47,011 nucleotides of DNA from Moduliflexus sp964602655 (GTDB lineage: Bacteria; Moduliflexota; Moduliflexia; Moduliflexales; Moduliflexaceae): contig CAZRSF010000050.1 of the NCBI GenBank assembly GCA_964602655.1, positions 1-47,011 of the forward strand, in the 5' to 3' direction. The notes beneath the pieces are model-generated. The model searched no databases and had not been told where the DNA came from. It saw only the letters and a program-made list of their open reading frames with translations. This document shows, in pieces, positions 34,109-42,311 of this stretch. The first letter of the stretch is position 1. Each line of letters begins with the position of its first letter. A program made the position numbers and the translations under genes.

Positions 34109-34142
34109 TTGCATAAAATGTTTATGCAAGGGCGTGTATAAT
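34109..34142 (+). promoter_or_regulatory. Candidate LacI-type operator and -10 box for the sugar ABC operon
   Basis: TTGCATAAA-ATG-TTTATGCAA (34109-34129) is a perfect 9+3+9 palindrome. Eight bases later comes a consensus -10, TATAAT (34137-34142), placing the palindrome over the -35 region, where a repressor would block polymerase. No good -35 hexamer is visible. A half-site-like TTTATGCGCAA lies upstream near 33986. Confidence 0.5.
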
Positions 34143-34181
34143 CGTTCACTTCACGTTCATTTTCAAATGGAGGCACAAAAT

Positions 34182-35126
34182 ATGTTCGGAAAAATGTGTA
34201 ACGTTATGCTGGTGGGGTTGCTCTCTATTGCGTTTATCGTTTCTCCTGCCGTAGCGGAGGAGAAAAAACCGGTCGTCGGACTGGTCATGAAATCGTTAGC
34301 CAATGAGTTCTTCAAAACAATGGAAGAAGGCGCGCAAAAGTTTGCGAAGGAAGATGGCACGTTCGAACTCATTGCTGTCGGCATGAATTCGGAAACCGAC
34401 ATTGACACCCAGGTCAGCGCGATGGAAAACTTCATGGCGAAGAAAGTCGATCTGATCGTCGTCGCTCCGGCAGACTCCGTCGGCATGGTCGCATCGGTCA
34501 AGAAAGCGGTGGATGCTGGCATTACCGTTGTCAATTTCGACGTGACGCTTGACAAACAAGCCCTTGCTAACGCGGGTCTGGGAGAAGATTTCTTGTTTGT
34601 CGGCCCGGATAATGCCGCTGGCTCTGAAATCGTGGGCGACTATTTAGGCAAAACCCTCGGCGAAGGCGCGAAAGTCATTATCATTGAAGGCAACCCCGGC
34701 GCGGATAACGCCAAACAGCGCAAAGAAGGCTTTATGCGCTCCGTCGAAAAATTCAAACTCAATCTGTTGGATTCCAAAACCGCGCACTGGGAAACCGAAG
34801 AAGCCAATACGCTGATGACGAACCTTTTGACAAAGTATCCTGATGTGCAAGGCGTCATGTGCGCAAATGATTCGATGGTGTTAGGCGTCGAAAAAGCGAT
34901 TGCCGCAGCAGGCAAAACCGGGCAGATTCAGATTGTCGGATTCGATAATATCGGCGCAGTCCAAAGTTTGATCAAAGAAGGAAAAGTTCTGGCGACAATC
35001 GATCAATTCGGCCCGGAAATGGCCGCCAATGCGATTAAAATCGGCAGACGCATCCTGAACGGCGAAAAGCTCACCGGCTGGCAGAAGACAGAAGTGAAGT
35101 TGATCACCAAAGATGACCTGAAATAA
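34182..35126 (+). CDS. Sugar ABC transporter periplasmic binding protein (RbsB-like)
   Basis: 314 residues. A signal peptide (VMLVGLLSIAFIVSPAVA) precedes the mature KPVVGLVMKSLANEFFKTMEEGAQ, the typical start of ribose/allose/galactose-type binding proteins. VDLIVVAPADSVGMV, VVNFDVTL, CANDSMVLGVEKAIAAAG and IVGFDN are family stretches. It should capture a pentose or related sugar for the transporter downstream. ATG 34182 follows TGGAGGCAC; longer in-frame starts would bury the signal peptide. A terminator-like hairpin separates it from the ATPase gene, consistent with binding protein being made in excess. Confidence 0.92.
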   Translation: MFGKMCNVMLVGLLSIAFIVSPAVAEEKKPVVGLVMKSLANEFFKTMEEGAQKFAKEDGTFELIAVGMNSETDIDTQVSAMENFMAKKVDLIVVAPADSVGMVASVKKAVDAGITVVNFDVTLDKQALANAGLGEDFLFVGPDNAAGSEIVGDYLGKTLGEGAKVIIIEGNPGADNAKQRKEGFMRSVEKFKLNLLDSKTAHWETEEANTLMTNLLTKYPDVQGVMCANDSMVLGVEKAIAAAGKTGQIQIVGFDNIGAVQSLIKEGKVLATIDQFGPEMAANAIKIGRRILNGEKLTGWQKTEVKLITKDDLK

Positions 35127-35134
35127 GAGCAATC

Positions 35135-35172
35135 AAGACCTCACAGGTTTCGAAAACCTGTGAGGTCTTTGT
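35135..35172 (+). terminator. Hairpin between binding protein and ATPase genes
   Basis: AAGACCTCACAGGTTT pairs with AAACCTGTGAGGTCTT over a tiny loop (35135-35169), followed by TTGTCTTT. A partial terminator or mRNA-stabilising stem here would raise the ratio of binding protein to transporter. Confidence 0.75.
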
Positions 35173-35185
35173 CTTTAAAATCTTT

Positions 35186-36709
35186 ATGCAACATATTCTT
35201 GAACTGCGCGGCATTACAAAGGCGTTTCCGGGAGTAGTGGCGTTGAATGGGGTGGATTTGGACATTCGACAGGGCGAAGTTCATGCCTTGCTGGGTGAAA
35301 ATGGCGCGGGCAAGTCCAGCCTGATCAAAGTGCTGTGCGGAATTTATCTTCCCGATCACGGCGAGATGCGCTATGCTGGCGCGCCGTATGCCCCGCAGAC
35401 TCCGCATCATGCGATTCAAGCCGGGATTCGCGTGGTCTATCAGGAGTTTAATTTATTATCGTATCTGTCGGTGGCGGAAAATATCTTCTTTGAAAGCCTG
35501 CCGCGTAAAGCCGGTTTTGTGGATTTCAAGACATTGTATCGTGAGGCCGAACGATTGCTGGACATGGTCGGTTTGGATATTTCGCCGAAAACGCCGGTGG
35601 AATTATTAGGCATCGCGCAAATGCAGTTGATTGAAATCGCCAAAGCCTTGACCGGCCAAAGCAAAATCCTGATTTTAGATGAACCCACCGCCACGCTGAC
35701 ATCCAAAGAAATCGAGACGTTGTTTACGATTATCAAACGCTTGCAAGCCGAAGGAGTGACGATTCTCTATGTATCTCACCGGTTACAGGAAATTTTCGAC
35801 ATTTGCGACCGGTTTACGGTGCTGCGCAACGGCATGAAAGTCGGGACGCAATCCCTGCAAGGGATGACCGTTCCTGAAATCGTCAAGATGATGGTGGGAC
35901 GGACGATGGAAGAAGAATATCCGTTCGATGCCAATGTCAAGCCCGCAGAAGTCATCTTGCAGGTCGAAAAGATGCAATACAAAGGGAACGCGCATGACGT
36001 ATCGTTTACCCTGAGACGAGGGGAATTGTTAGGGATTGCCGGATTGGTCGGGTCTGGCCGGACGGAGACGATGCGGGCGATTTTCGGCGCGGATTCCAAA
36101 ACCAGTGGCAAGGTGTTGTTACGGGGCAAGGAAATTACGATCAAGCGCCCACGCGATGCGGTACAACACGGGATTTGCCTCTTGACCGAAGATCGCAAGA
36201 ATCAAGGACTGATTCTGGATATGCCGTGTTATGTGAATATCACCTTATCGGATCTGGCGCAGGTCTCGAAATTCGGCCTGCTCTCAATGGCATCGGAAAA
36301 AAATGTCGCTGGGAAGTACGTCCGCGACTTAGCCATCAAGACGCCATCAGTCAATCAATGGACGCGGAATCTTTCCGGCGGCAATCAGCAAAAAGTCGTA
36401 TTAGCGAAATGGTTATTTCGGAATGCCGACATTCTCATTTTCGACGAACCGACGCGCGGGATTGACGTGGGGGCGAAGTATGAAATTTATGTGTTGCTCT
36501 GGGAATTAGCGGCGCAAGGCAAAGGCATTATTATCGTGTCATCGGACTTACCTGAGTTATTAGGAATCTGCCATCGCATCGCCGTCTTTTCGAATGGCAA
36601 AATTGCGGGTGAGGTGGAACGCCGGGAATTCAATCAAGAACGCATCTTATCGCTTGCGTACGCCGAATATATTAAACATCGTCACGAACAAAGGAGCAGT
36701 CACGCATGA
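35186..36709 (+). CDS. rbsA-like: Sugar ABC transporter ATP-binding protein (RbsA-like, two ATPase halves)
   Basis: 507 residues with two ATPase domains, as in RbsA/MglA. The first half has an intact Walker A (LLGENGAGKSSLI) and Walker B (ILILDEPTATL). The second half has the family's degenerate Walker A (GLVGSGRTETM) with a good signature LSGGNQQKVVLAKWL and Walker B ILIFDEPTRGIDVG. This asymmetry is normal for the family. It powers import with the permease encoded four bases into its stop. No Shine-Dalgarno is visible before ATG 35186, where the preceding hairpin ends, so translation may be weak or depend on the leader structure. Confidence 0.95.
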   Translation: MQHILELRGITKAFPGVVALNGVDLDIRQGEVHALLGENGAGKSSLIKVLCGIYLPDHGEMRYAGAPYAPQTPHHAIQAGIRVVYQEFNLLSYLSVAENIFFESLPRKAGFVDFKTLYREAERLLDMVGLDISPKTPVELLGIAQMQLIEIAKALTGQSKILILDEPTATLTSKEIETLFTIIKRLQAEGVTILYVSHRLQEIFDICDRFTVLRNGMKVGTQSLQGMTVPEIVKMMVGRTMEEEYPFDANVKPAEVILQVEKMQYKGNAHDVSFTLRRGELLGIAGLVGSGRTETMRAIFGADSKTSGKVLLRGKEITIKRPRDAVQHGICLLTEDRKNQGLILDMPCYVNITLSDLAQVSKFGLLSMASEKNVAGKYVRDLAIKTPSVNQWTRNLSGGNQQKVVLAKWLFRNADILIFDEPTRGIDVGAKYEIYVLLWELAAQGKGIIIVSSDLPELLGICHRIAVFSNGKIAGEVERREFNQERILSLAYAEYIKHRHEQRSSHA

Positions 36710-37683
36710 ACGCCAAAAAATTGATGTATTTCTTATTGCGCGAGGCCGGCATCGGCATGGCGCTGGTCTTGATTTGTCTGTTCTTTGCCGTGACGACCCC
36801 GCAATTTGCATCCTCGCTCAACGTAACCAACATCTTTGTGCAGATCAGCATCAATACGGTCATTTCGGTTGGCATGACGTTCGTGATTCTCCTCGGCGGG
36901 ATTGACCTGTCGGTGGGGTCGGTGTTAGCCCTGTCCACGATTATCGCCGGGAAAATTATTACCATGCATGGCTTACCGGTATGGATGCTGATTGTGCTGG
37001 CGAGCATGGGCGGGATTGTCACAGGGGCGTTATGCGGCGTATTCAATGGCTTTGTGTCGGTACATTGGAAAATCCATTCCTTCGTCGTCACCTTAGGAAT
37101 GCTCAATATCGCCCGCGGCGCGGCGCTGCAAGTCAGCAATTCCCGCACGATTTTTTCCTTTCCCGATGTGTTTAACGCATTCGGGACGAAAACCTTGCTT
37201 GGCATTCCGGTCATTTTCTTGTTAGCGTTCGCCTTAGTCATCATCGGGCATTTTATTCTCAGCAAATCCGTCTTTGGACGAATGATCTACGCAATTGGCA
37301 ACAATGAAGAAGCGGTGCGGTTGTCGGGGCATAATGCCGCGTTATATAAAATCATTGCGTATGTCCTCTGTGGCGCAACGGTCGGGATTGCCGCGATTAT
37401 GTACATGCTGCGCTTGAACATCGCCAGTCCGATTTTAGGCGTCGGGTTCGAATTGAATGCGATTGCGGCGGTCGTCATCGGCGGCACCAGCCTGAGCGGC
37501 GGCAAAGGTTCGCTGATCGGCACGTTTCTCGGCGCATGTATTATGGGCGTGTTGAATAATGGCCTGCTCCTGATCGGGATGGGCGACTTTGCTCGCCAGA
37601 TGGTCACGGGATTTATTATTGTCGCGGCAGTCGTGATTGATACCTATCGCGCGAAATTTTTGACAAAATTCCAATATGCATAA
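36706..37683 (+). CDS. rbsC-like: Sugar ABC transporter permease (RbsC-like)
   Basis: 325-residue inner-membrane permease of the ribose/xylose/galactose class. It is highly hydrophobic with eight to ten predicted helices. The family hallmark VGMTFVILLGGIDLSVGSVLAL and the later AAVVIGGTSLSGGKGSLIGT are clear. ATG overlaps the rbsA-like stop (ATGA) and AAGGAGCAG sits upstream. It would work as a dimer with the two-domain ATPase to import the sugar delivered by the RbsB-like protein. Confidence 0.95.
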   Translation: MNAKKLMYFLLREAGIGMALVLICLFFAVTTPQFASSLNVTNIFVQISINTVISVGMTFVILLGGIDLSVGSVLALSTIIAGKIITMHGLPVWMLIVLASMGGIVTGALCGVFNGFVSVHWKIHSFVVTLGMLNIARGAALQVSNSRTIFSFPDVFNAFGTKTLLGIPVIFLLAFALVIIGHFILSKSVFGRMIYAIGNNEEAVRLSGHNAALYKIIAYVLCGATVGIAAIMYMLRLNIASPILGVGFELNAIAAVVIGGTSLSGGKGSLIGTFLGACIMGVLNNGLLLIGMGDFARQMVTGFIIVAAVVIDTYRAKFLTKFQYA

Positions 37684-37797
37684 TGACCGGTCACGCTGAG
37701 CGACGTCGAAGCGTCTTGCGGTTACATCCGATATAGTTTTGCGATAGAATTCCGCACCCCAGGAAACATACCAACACGAACGAAAGGAATCACACAC

Positions 37798-38727
37798 ATG
37801 AAACAGCATCTTGTGGTCGTTGGCAGTATTAACATGGACCTTGTCGTCCGCACGCCTCGGATGCCGCTGCCGGGAGAGACGCTCTTAGGATCGGGTTTTC
37901 ATACCATTCCTGGCGGCAAAGGCGCAAATCAGGCGGTCGCTGCGGCGCGGCAGGGCGCAGCGGTGAAAATCGTCGGCGGCGTCGGTGATGATGATTTCGG
38001 GCAGGCGCAGCGGCGTTGTCTGGATGCAGAAGGCATTGATCTCTCGTTGTTGCAGGTTGACGCGCAACAGGCGACCGGCATTGCGATGATTATGATCGAT
38101 CACAGCGGTCAGAACAGCATCATCGTGTCGGCTGGCGCGAATAATGCCGTCAGCGTGGCGCAAATTGATTCGGCGAAGGATGCCATTGCGCATGCCGCCA
38201 TGCTGATCTGCCAGTTAGAAGTGCCGGTAGAGTCCGTGATTCATGCCATTGAATTAGCGCATCGCTGCCAGACGCCGGTGCTGCTGAATCCTGCGCCAGC
38301 GTATCATGGCTTAGACCTGAAGTTGTTCGAAAAGGTGACGTATCTGATCCTGAACGAGAGCGAAGCCGAGGCGTTGACAGGCGTGACAGTCAGCGATGTG
38401 TTGTCAGCGAAAACCGCCACAATGCATTTGCGCGATGCAGGCGCGAAGACCGTTATTTTGACGCTCGGCGCAAACGGGGCGGTTGTCGCGTATGACGGCG
38501 AACTGTATCATGAACCGGCGCTCGCCGTACATGCTGTAGATACCACCGCTGCCGGAGATACGTTTGTCGGCTGTTTCGCCGTCGCCATCAGCGAAGGCGT
38601 CTCCGTGCCGGAAGCGGTGCGAATTGCCACGCACGCGTCCGCGCTCTCCGTCACCAAATTAGGCGCGCAGCCCTCCATCCCGACCAGACAGGAAGTCGAA
38701 CAGTTTATCGCGCAACGACGCGCCTGA
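37798..38727 (+). CDS. rbsK: Ribokinase
   Basis: 309 residues, PfkB family. It phosphorylates ribose to ribose 5-phosphate with ATP. Substrate-side motif PGGKGANQAVAAARQGA and catalytic motif DTTAAGDTFVGCFA (anion hole and catalytic Asp) are intact; NPAPA and LNESEAEALTG are typical of ribokinases. AAAGGAATC precedes ATG 37798. It lies 114 bases after the permease on the same strand, making ribose the most likely transported sugar. A hairpin follows the stop. Confidence 0.94.
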   Translation: MKQHLVVVGSINMDLVVRTPRMPLPGETLLGSGFHTIPGGKGANQAVAAARQGAAVKIVGGVGDDDFGQAQRRCLDAEGIDLSLLQVDAQQATGIAMIMIDHSGQNSIIVSAGANNAVSVAQIDSAKDAIAHAAMLICQLEVPVESVIHAIELAHRCQTPVLLNPAPAYHGLDLKLFEKVTYLILNESEAEALTGVTVSDVLSAKTATMHLRDAGAKTVILTLGANGAVVAYDGELYHEPALAVHAVDTTAAGDTFVGCFAVAISEGVSVPEAVRIATHASALSVTKLGAQPSIPTRQEVEQFIAQRRA

Positions 38728-38746
38728 ACGACATACATTCTTCCCG

Positions 38747-38776
38747 GTCCACCGTATGCGACGGCATGCGGTGGAC
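38747..38776 (+). terminator. Hairpin after rbsK
   Basis: GTCCACCGTATGC pairs with GCATGCGGTGGAC (12 of 13) around GACG. It is followed by a moderately T-rich stretch. It probably ends the sugar operon. Confidence 0.6.
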
Positions 38777-38959
38777 ATTCCGTTGCCATTTTCCTTGACA
38801 CTCCTGTATATTTCATAGTCTGAGATACTGCTTCAAACATACGGAGAGCCAAAGCAGAGCGTTAACACTCTCATCATCGGTATCAACAAACCGAATAACA
38901 TCGTATGCCGCGGCGCGTCGAAGACGGCGCCTGTGACATGCCAATTGACGAAGGGTTTT

Positions 38960-40501
38960 ATGTTTTCCATGAAGCGCTGTCAGGTCGTTGCTATTGTTTT
39001 CTGTGCGCTGCTGTGTCTTGTCATCCCGATCTATGCGGCGGAGCAGACGCTCGCGCTTGCGTTGCAGCACGATCCGATCAGTATCGATCCGCGTTTTATT
39101 ACAGACGCCGATTCCGCGCGAGTGATTCAACTCGTCGCCAATGGGCTTGTGCAAAAAGACCCGTCGCTAAATATCATTCCCTGTCTTGCGGAACGTTGGG
39201 AGAATCCCGATAACCGCACCTACGTTTTTTATCTGCGGCGCGGCGTGAAATTTCACGATGGCGCGGAATTGACGGCGGACGATGTCAAATACACGTTCGA
39301 ATCCGTTCTCAACCCGGATTTGCAGGTTCCGGGCGCAGAAGAATATCGGCGCATCGAACGCATTGACACACTCGACGATTATACGATTCGGTTTACGCTG
39401 AAAGAGCCGTTTGCGCCATTCCTTGAAATGGCGCTGCTCCAGATCGTGCCGAAAAAAGCGACGGAAGCGCACGAGGGCAAACGATTTACGGAAACCGTCA
39501 TCGGCACCGGGCCATTCAGGCTGGTCGAATGGAAACATGACGAATCGTTGGTATTCGAAGCGTTTCCAGAGCATTTTCAAGGCGCTCCGAAATTGCAAAA
39601 AATCGTATATCGTATTATCCCTGATGACACGACCGCATTTTTGGAATTGAAACAGGGCGGGCTGAATTTTCTGCAAGACCGCGTGCCGGAAGATTTGCTG
39701 TCAATCGCCAAGACGACGCCAGGCTTGACGGTCTTGACCAAAGAGAGCGTGTTGATTTACTTTTTGGGATTGAATCTGCACGATCCGATTCTCAGCAACC
39801 TCAAGGTGCGGCAGGCGATGGCATACGCCATTGACCGCCAACTCATGCTCGATCACCTGATCAAAGGGCAGGGTTCGCTGGCAACCGGGCTGTTGTCGCC
39901 TTCGAATTGGGCGTATGAACCAAATGTCAAGACGTATGCGTATAACCCCGAACAAGCCAAATCCTTGCTTGACGAAGCCGGTTTCCCCGACCCTGATGGC
40001 GACGGGCCGCAGCCGCGCTTTCATCTGACCTACAAGACATCAGCGCATCCGTTCAGCGTCAAAATTGCCGAGGTCGCGCAAGATCATCTCAAGCAGGTCG
40101 GAATTGCCGTGGACATTCAATCATTCGAATTCGCGCAGTTTATCAACGAAGTGGAGAGCGGACGATTTCAGATGTACCGGTTGAGTTGGATCGGCATTTC
40201 CGAACCGGATATGTTTTATTCCGTGAATCATTCCGATATGGCTCCGCCCAAAGGCAGAAACCGGGAAGGCTACAGCAACCCGCGCATTGATGCCCTGACG
40301 GAATTGGGGCGCGTGACGCTCGACAGGCAAGAGCGAAAACAGATTTACAGCGATATTCAAAAAATTCTGGCCGAAGAACTGCCGTATATCTATCTCTGGT
40401 ATCCGTACAACATTATCGTCATGAGCGACAAAATTCGCGGCTTTACGCCCTACCCTGAAGGCAATTTGGTTTCGTTTAAGGATGTGTGGATCGAGGAGTA
40501 A
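38960..40501 (+). CDS. ABC transporter solute-binding protein, family 5 (peptide type)
   Basis: About 513 residues. A signal peptide (VVAIVFCALLCLVIPIYAA) leads into LALALQHDPISIDPRFIT. Family hallmarks follow: LAERWENPDNRTYVFYLRRGVKFHDG, LTADDVKYTFES, VIGTGPFRLVEWK and VRQAMAYAIDRQLMLDHL. It binds peptides or similar solutes in the periplasm. No permease or ATPase genes are adjacent, so it is an orphan component. Codon use matches its neighbours, unlike the AT-rich binding protein at 13214, so the two are not recent duplicates. ATG 38960 follows GAAGGG; ATG 38969 is an alternative and 38933 is too far upstream. Confidence 0.92.
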   Translation: MFSMKRCQVVAIVFCALLCLVIPIYAAEQTLALALQHDPISIDPRFITDADSARVIQLVANGLVQKDPSLNIIPCLAERWENPDNRTYVFYLRRGVKFHDGAELTADDVKYTFESVLNPDLQVPGAEEYRRIERIDTLDDYTIRFTLKEPFAPFLEMALLQIVPKKATEAHEGKRFTETVIGTGPFRLVEWKHDESLVFEAFPEHFQGAPKLQKIVYRIIPDDTTAFLELKQGGLNFLQDRVPEDLLSIAKTTPGLTVLTKESVLIYFLGLNLHDPILSNLKVRQAMAYAIDRQLMLDHLIKGQGSLATGLLSPSNWAYEPNVKTYAYNPEQAKSLLDEAGFPDPDGDGPQPRFHLTYKTSAHPFSVKIAEVAQDHLKQVGIAVDIQSFEFAQFINEVESGRFQMYRLSWIGISEPDMFYSVNHSDMAPPKGRNREGYSNPRIDALTELGRVTLDRQERKQIYSDIQKILAEELPYIYLWYPYNIIVMSDKIRGFTPYPEGNLVSFKDVWIEE

Positions 40502-40620
40502 CGAAAGACTTTCCGCGAGGGCATTTCAATTTACCGACTTTGCGTATTTTACATTCCTTCGTTTCAGTCATTGCAAGACAGATGAAGTTCTGCGTGAAAA
40601 TGAAAATTTCTTTTTCCCCC

Positions 40621-40649
40621 TTGACTGACGTCGTTGCATTCTATATAGA
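40621..40649 (+). promoter_or_regulatory. Sigma-70-like promoter for the sigma factor gene
   Basis: TTGACT (40621-40626), a 17-base spacer, then TATAGA (40644-40649), about 80 bases before the sigma factor start. Good hexamers at ideal spacing. It could equally be an autoregulated site, but the sequence looks like housekeeping sigma. Confidence 0.6.
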
Positions 40650-40729
40650 TAAGAGACTTCGAACAGCGGCATACGGATATTGACGCGATATGTCATCACG
40701 AACTTGGCAGGCGGATATGCACACACCTT

Positions 40730-41317
40730 ATGGATGATTCGGACAAGACACCGGCAGAACAGCTACAGGAATTGGCGTTGATGGCAAAACAGGGCGATAC
40801 GCAAGCGTTAGACGCGCTGCTTGGAGATGCGAATTTGAAACACTACGTTCGCCGCATCGCCGCGAAAAAACAGATTCGCGCCGAACAATTCGACGATCTG
40901 TATCAGCGAGTGCTGTTGAAAATTTCGCGCGCGATCCGAAATTGGCAAGGCACGACCCATATCCGAAACTACGTGTACAGAATTACCGCCAATTGCTGCT
41001 ATGATATGTTGCGCCAGCGTCCTCAACAATTCGAATTCACGAATTCGATTGATGAGACGCATCTCTCCTATCCGGCTTCGCAATATACACAGGCGGAACG
41101 GGGCGAGCAGGAAGCGCGGATGCGCGCATGGTTGCAAGAGATGGGCGAGCCGTGCGAACGCATGATGACGCTCTATCTGTTCGACGATTGGGATCGTCAG
41201 GAAATTCGCCGACATTTTTCCTGGCAGAAAACCACCTTTTATACGCGCTTCAAACGCTGCGCTCTCCTGTTGCTGCAAAAAATCACAAAATCTTCTCAAA
41301 ATAGCGGAAACAAATAA
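40730..41317 (+). CDS. RNA polymerase sigma factor, ECF-like
   Basis: 195 residues with the two-domain ECF layout. Region 2 (FDDLYQRVLLKISRAIRNW, THIRNYVYRITANCCYDMLRQ) binds polymerase core and the -10. A linker of about 35 residues follows, then region 4 (CERMMTLYLFDDWDRQEIRRHFSWQ, TTFYTRFKRCALLLLQ) with a helix-turn-helix for the -35. Region 4 is somewhat divergent. No region 1.1 or 3. The next gene encodes a zinc-finger anti-sigma-like protein, the usual partner arrangement, although the 133-base gap now holds a MITE fragment. Target promoters are unknown. Confidence 0.85.
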   Translation: MDDSDKTPAEQLQELALMAKQGDTQALDALLGDANLKHYVRRIAAKKQIRAEQFDDLYQRVLLKISRAIRNWQGTTHIRNYVYRITANCCYDMLRQRPQQFEFTNSIDETHLSYPASQYTQAERGEQEARMRAWLQEMGEPCERMMTLYLFDDWDRQEIRRHFSWQKTTFYTRFKRCALLLLQKITKSSQNSGNK

Positions 41318-41349
41318 CAGGTTCGCGTCATCTCTTATAACAGGATATT

Positions 41350-41433
41350 ACAGCATTATTCAGTGATATTGGCGCGATCTGAGGAGTGCAAAAGCGCAGC
41401 TTTTGCCTTCAAAGCTTCGCTTTGAGACTCCTC
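41350..41433. mobile_element. MITE-like element, ACAGCATTATTCA family (copy d, one end lost)
   Basis: The left end ACAGCATTATTCAGTGATAT matches copies b and c. The core hairpin (41381-41433) has GAGGAGTGCAAAAGCGCAGC arms related to 28698. No right terminal repeat is found before the next gene, so it is truncated, or the new gene start lies in its former end. Confidence 0.6.
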
Positions 41434-41450
41434 AAGTATATATTTATATG

Positions 41451-42188
41451 ATGAAAACCTCTCCTATGATTGATTTCGATATGATCGAGCAGTATCTGTG
41501 TTTAGAGCCGAAAATCGGCAAAGAACTGCTGCCGCTGTACCCGGAGTGGCTGACGCCGGAAGAACGGGCGCAATTCGAAGCGCACCGCGCAAGCTGCGAC
41601 GCTTGCCGGGAAACCTGGAAGCTCTGGCGAACAACGGGCTTGGAACTGCGGATTCGCAGCGTGATGAACGCCGCGCAGAGCTTCCTGAAACGCCGCGACT
41701 ATGACAAGGCGATTGCCGCGTATAATTGCGCGCTGGAGATCGAACCTGACCTGCTGCGGACAGAAACCGGACGCGCGTTTTTTCTGTCGGATGCCTGGCT
41801 GCCGCTGACGGCGGCGACCAGCGTGTCATGCGATCTTACGGAAAATATTTTTTCTTTCGTCACCTTTTCCTCGTCGTCAGGCATCGTGGAAAAAGCGGCA
41901 GCGAAAGGCCTCGAATTCCCGATTCTGCTGGAATACGCGCATGGCAAAATTTCGGCCAAACTCTCTGTCATGGGGACATCGGTCTTCTTTCAATTGCTGG
42001 CGGTTCCGCACGGTGGAGCGGCGTTGCGATTGGTCGGCATGACCGAAACGCCGTCGCGCCGCTTGATATGCTGGGACATTGCGCCGAACATCCGGCACAA
42101 GCTCGGCACGCTTGCCTCGCTGTTCGGCAAAGATGACGCTGCCGCAATTCTGAGGGGATTACGGACATTCGAAATTTTTTCGATGTGA
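41451..42188 (+). CDS. Zinc-finger anti-sigma-like protein with a TPR-like helix pair
   Basis: About 245 residues. Near the N-terminus LTPEERAQFEAHRASCDACRETW carries the HxxxCxxC zinc site (His45, Cys49, Cys52) of zf-HC2 anti-sigma factors. FLKRRDYDKAIAAYNCALEIEPD (about 80-105) reads as one TPR-like helix pair. The remaining 140 residues are a mixed alpha/beta region I do not recognise. There is no transmembrane helix, so unlike many anti-sigmas it is soluble. It probably restrains the sigma factor encoded upstream. ATG 41448 is an equally possible start. It is followed by a palindromic repeat and the Lon-STAND-WD40 gene on the same strand. Confidence 0.75.
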   Translation: MKTSPMIDFDMIEQYLCLEPKIGKELLPLYPEWLTPEERAQFEAHRASCDACRETWKLWRTTGLELRIRSVMNAAQSFLKRRDYDKAIAAYNCALEIEPDLLRTETGRAFFLSDAWLPLTAATSVSCDLTENIFSFVTFSSSSGIVEKAAAKGLEFPILLEYAHGKISAKLSVMGTSVFFQLLAVPHGGAALRLVGMTETPSRRLICWDIAPNIRHKLGTLASLFGKDDAAAILRGLRTFEIFSM

Positions 42189-42189
42189 A

Positions 42190-42290
42190 CTCCCCTTCTG
42201 GGAGGGGTTGGGGTGGCTTTTTGAGGAGGAGCAATCTTTCACGTCTCACCCACCCCTTGCCCCTCCCAGGAGGGGAATGCGTTGCTTCGC
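42190..42290. repeat. GGGGAGGGG palindromic element (free copy)
   Basis: Arms CTCCCCTTCTGGGAGGGG-TTGGGGTGG (from 42190) and CCACCCCTTGCCCCTCCCAG (to 42275) are reverse complements, followed by a small TTGC-TTC-GCA hairpin. This is the same element found inside the NRPS gene at 20588-20703. It fills the gap between the anti-sigma-like and STAND genes. Confidence 0.85.
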
Positions 42291-42311
42291 AGCAAACATA
42301 TCTGAACAACT

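Noticed and set aside
38795..38823. Promoter from TTGACA at 38795
   Set aside because: Perfect -35 but no acceptable -10 at 16-18 bases.
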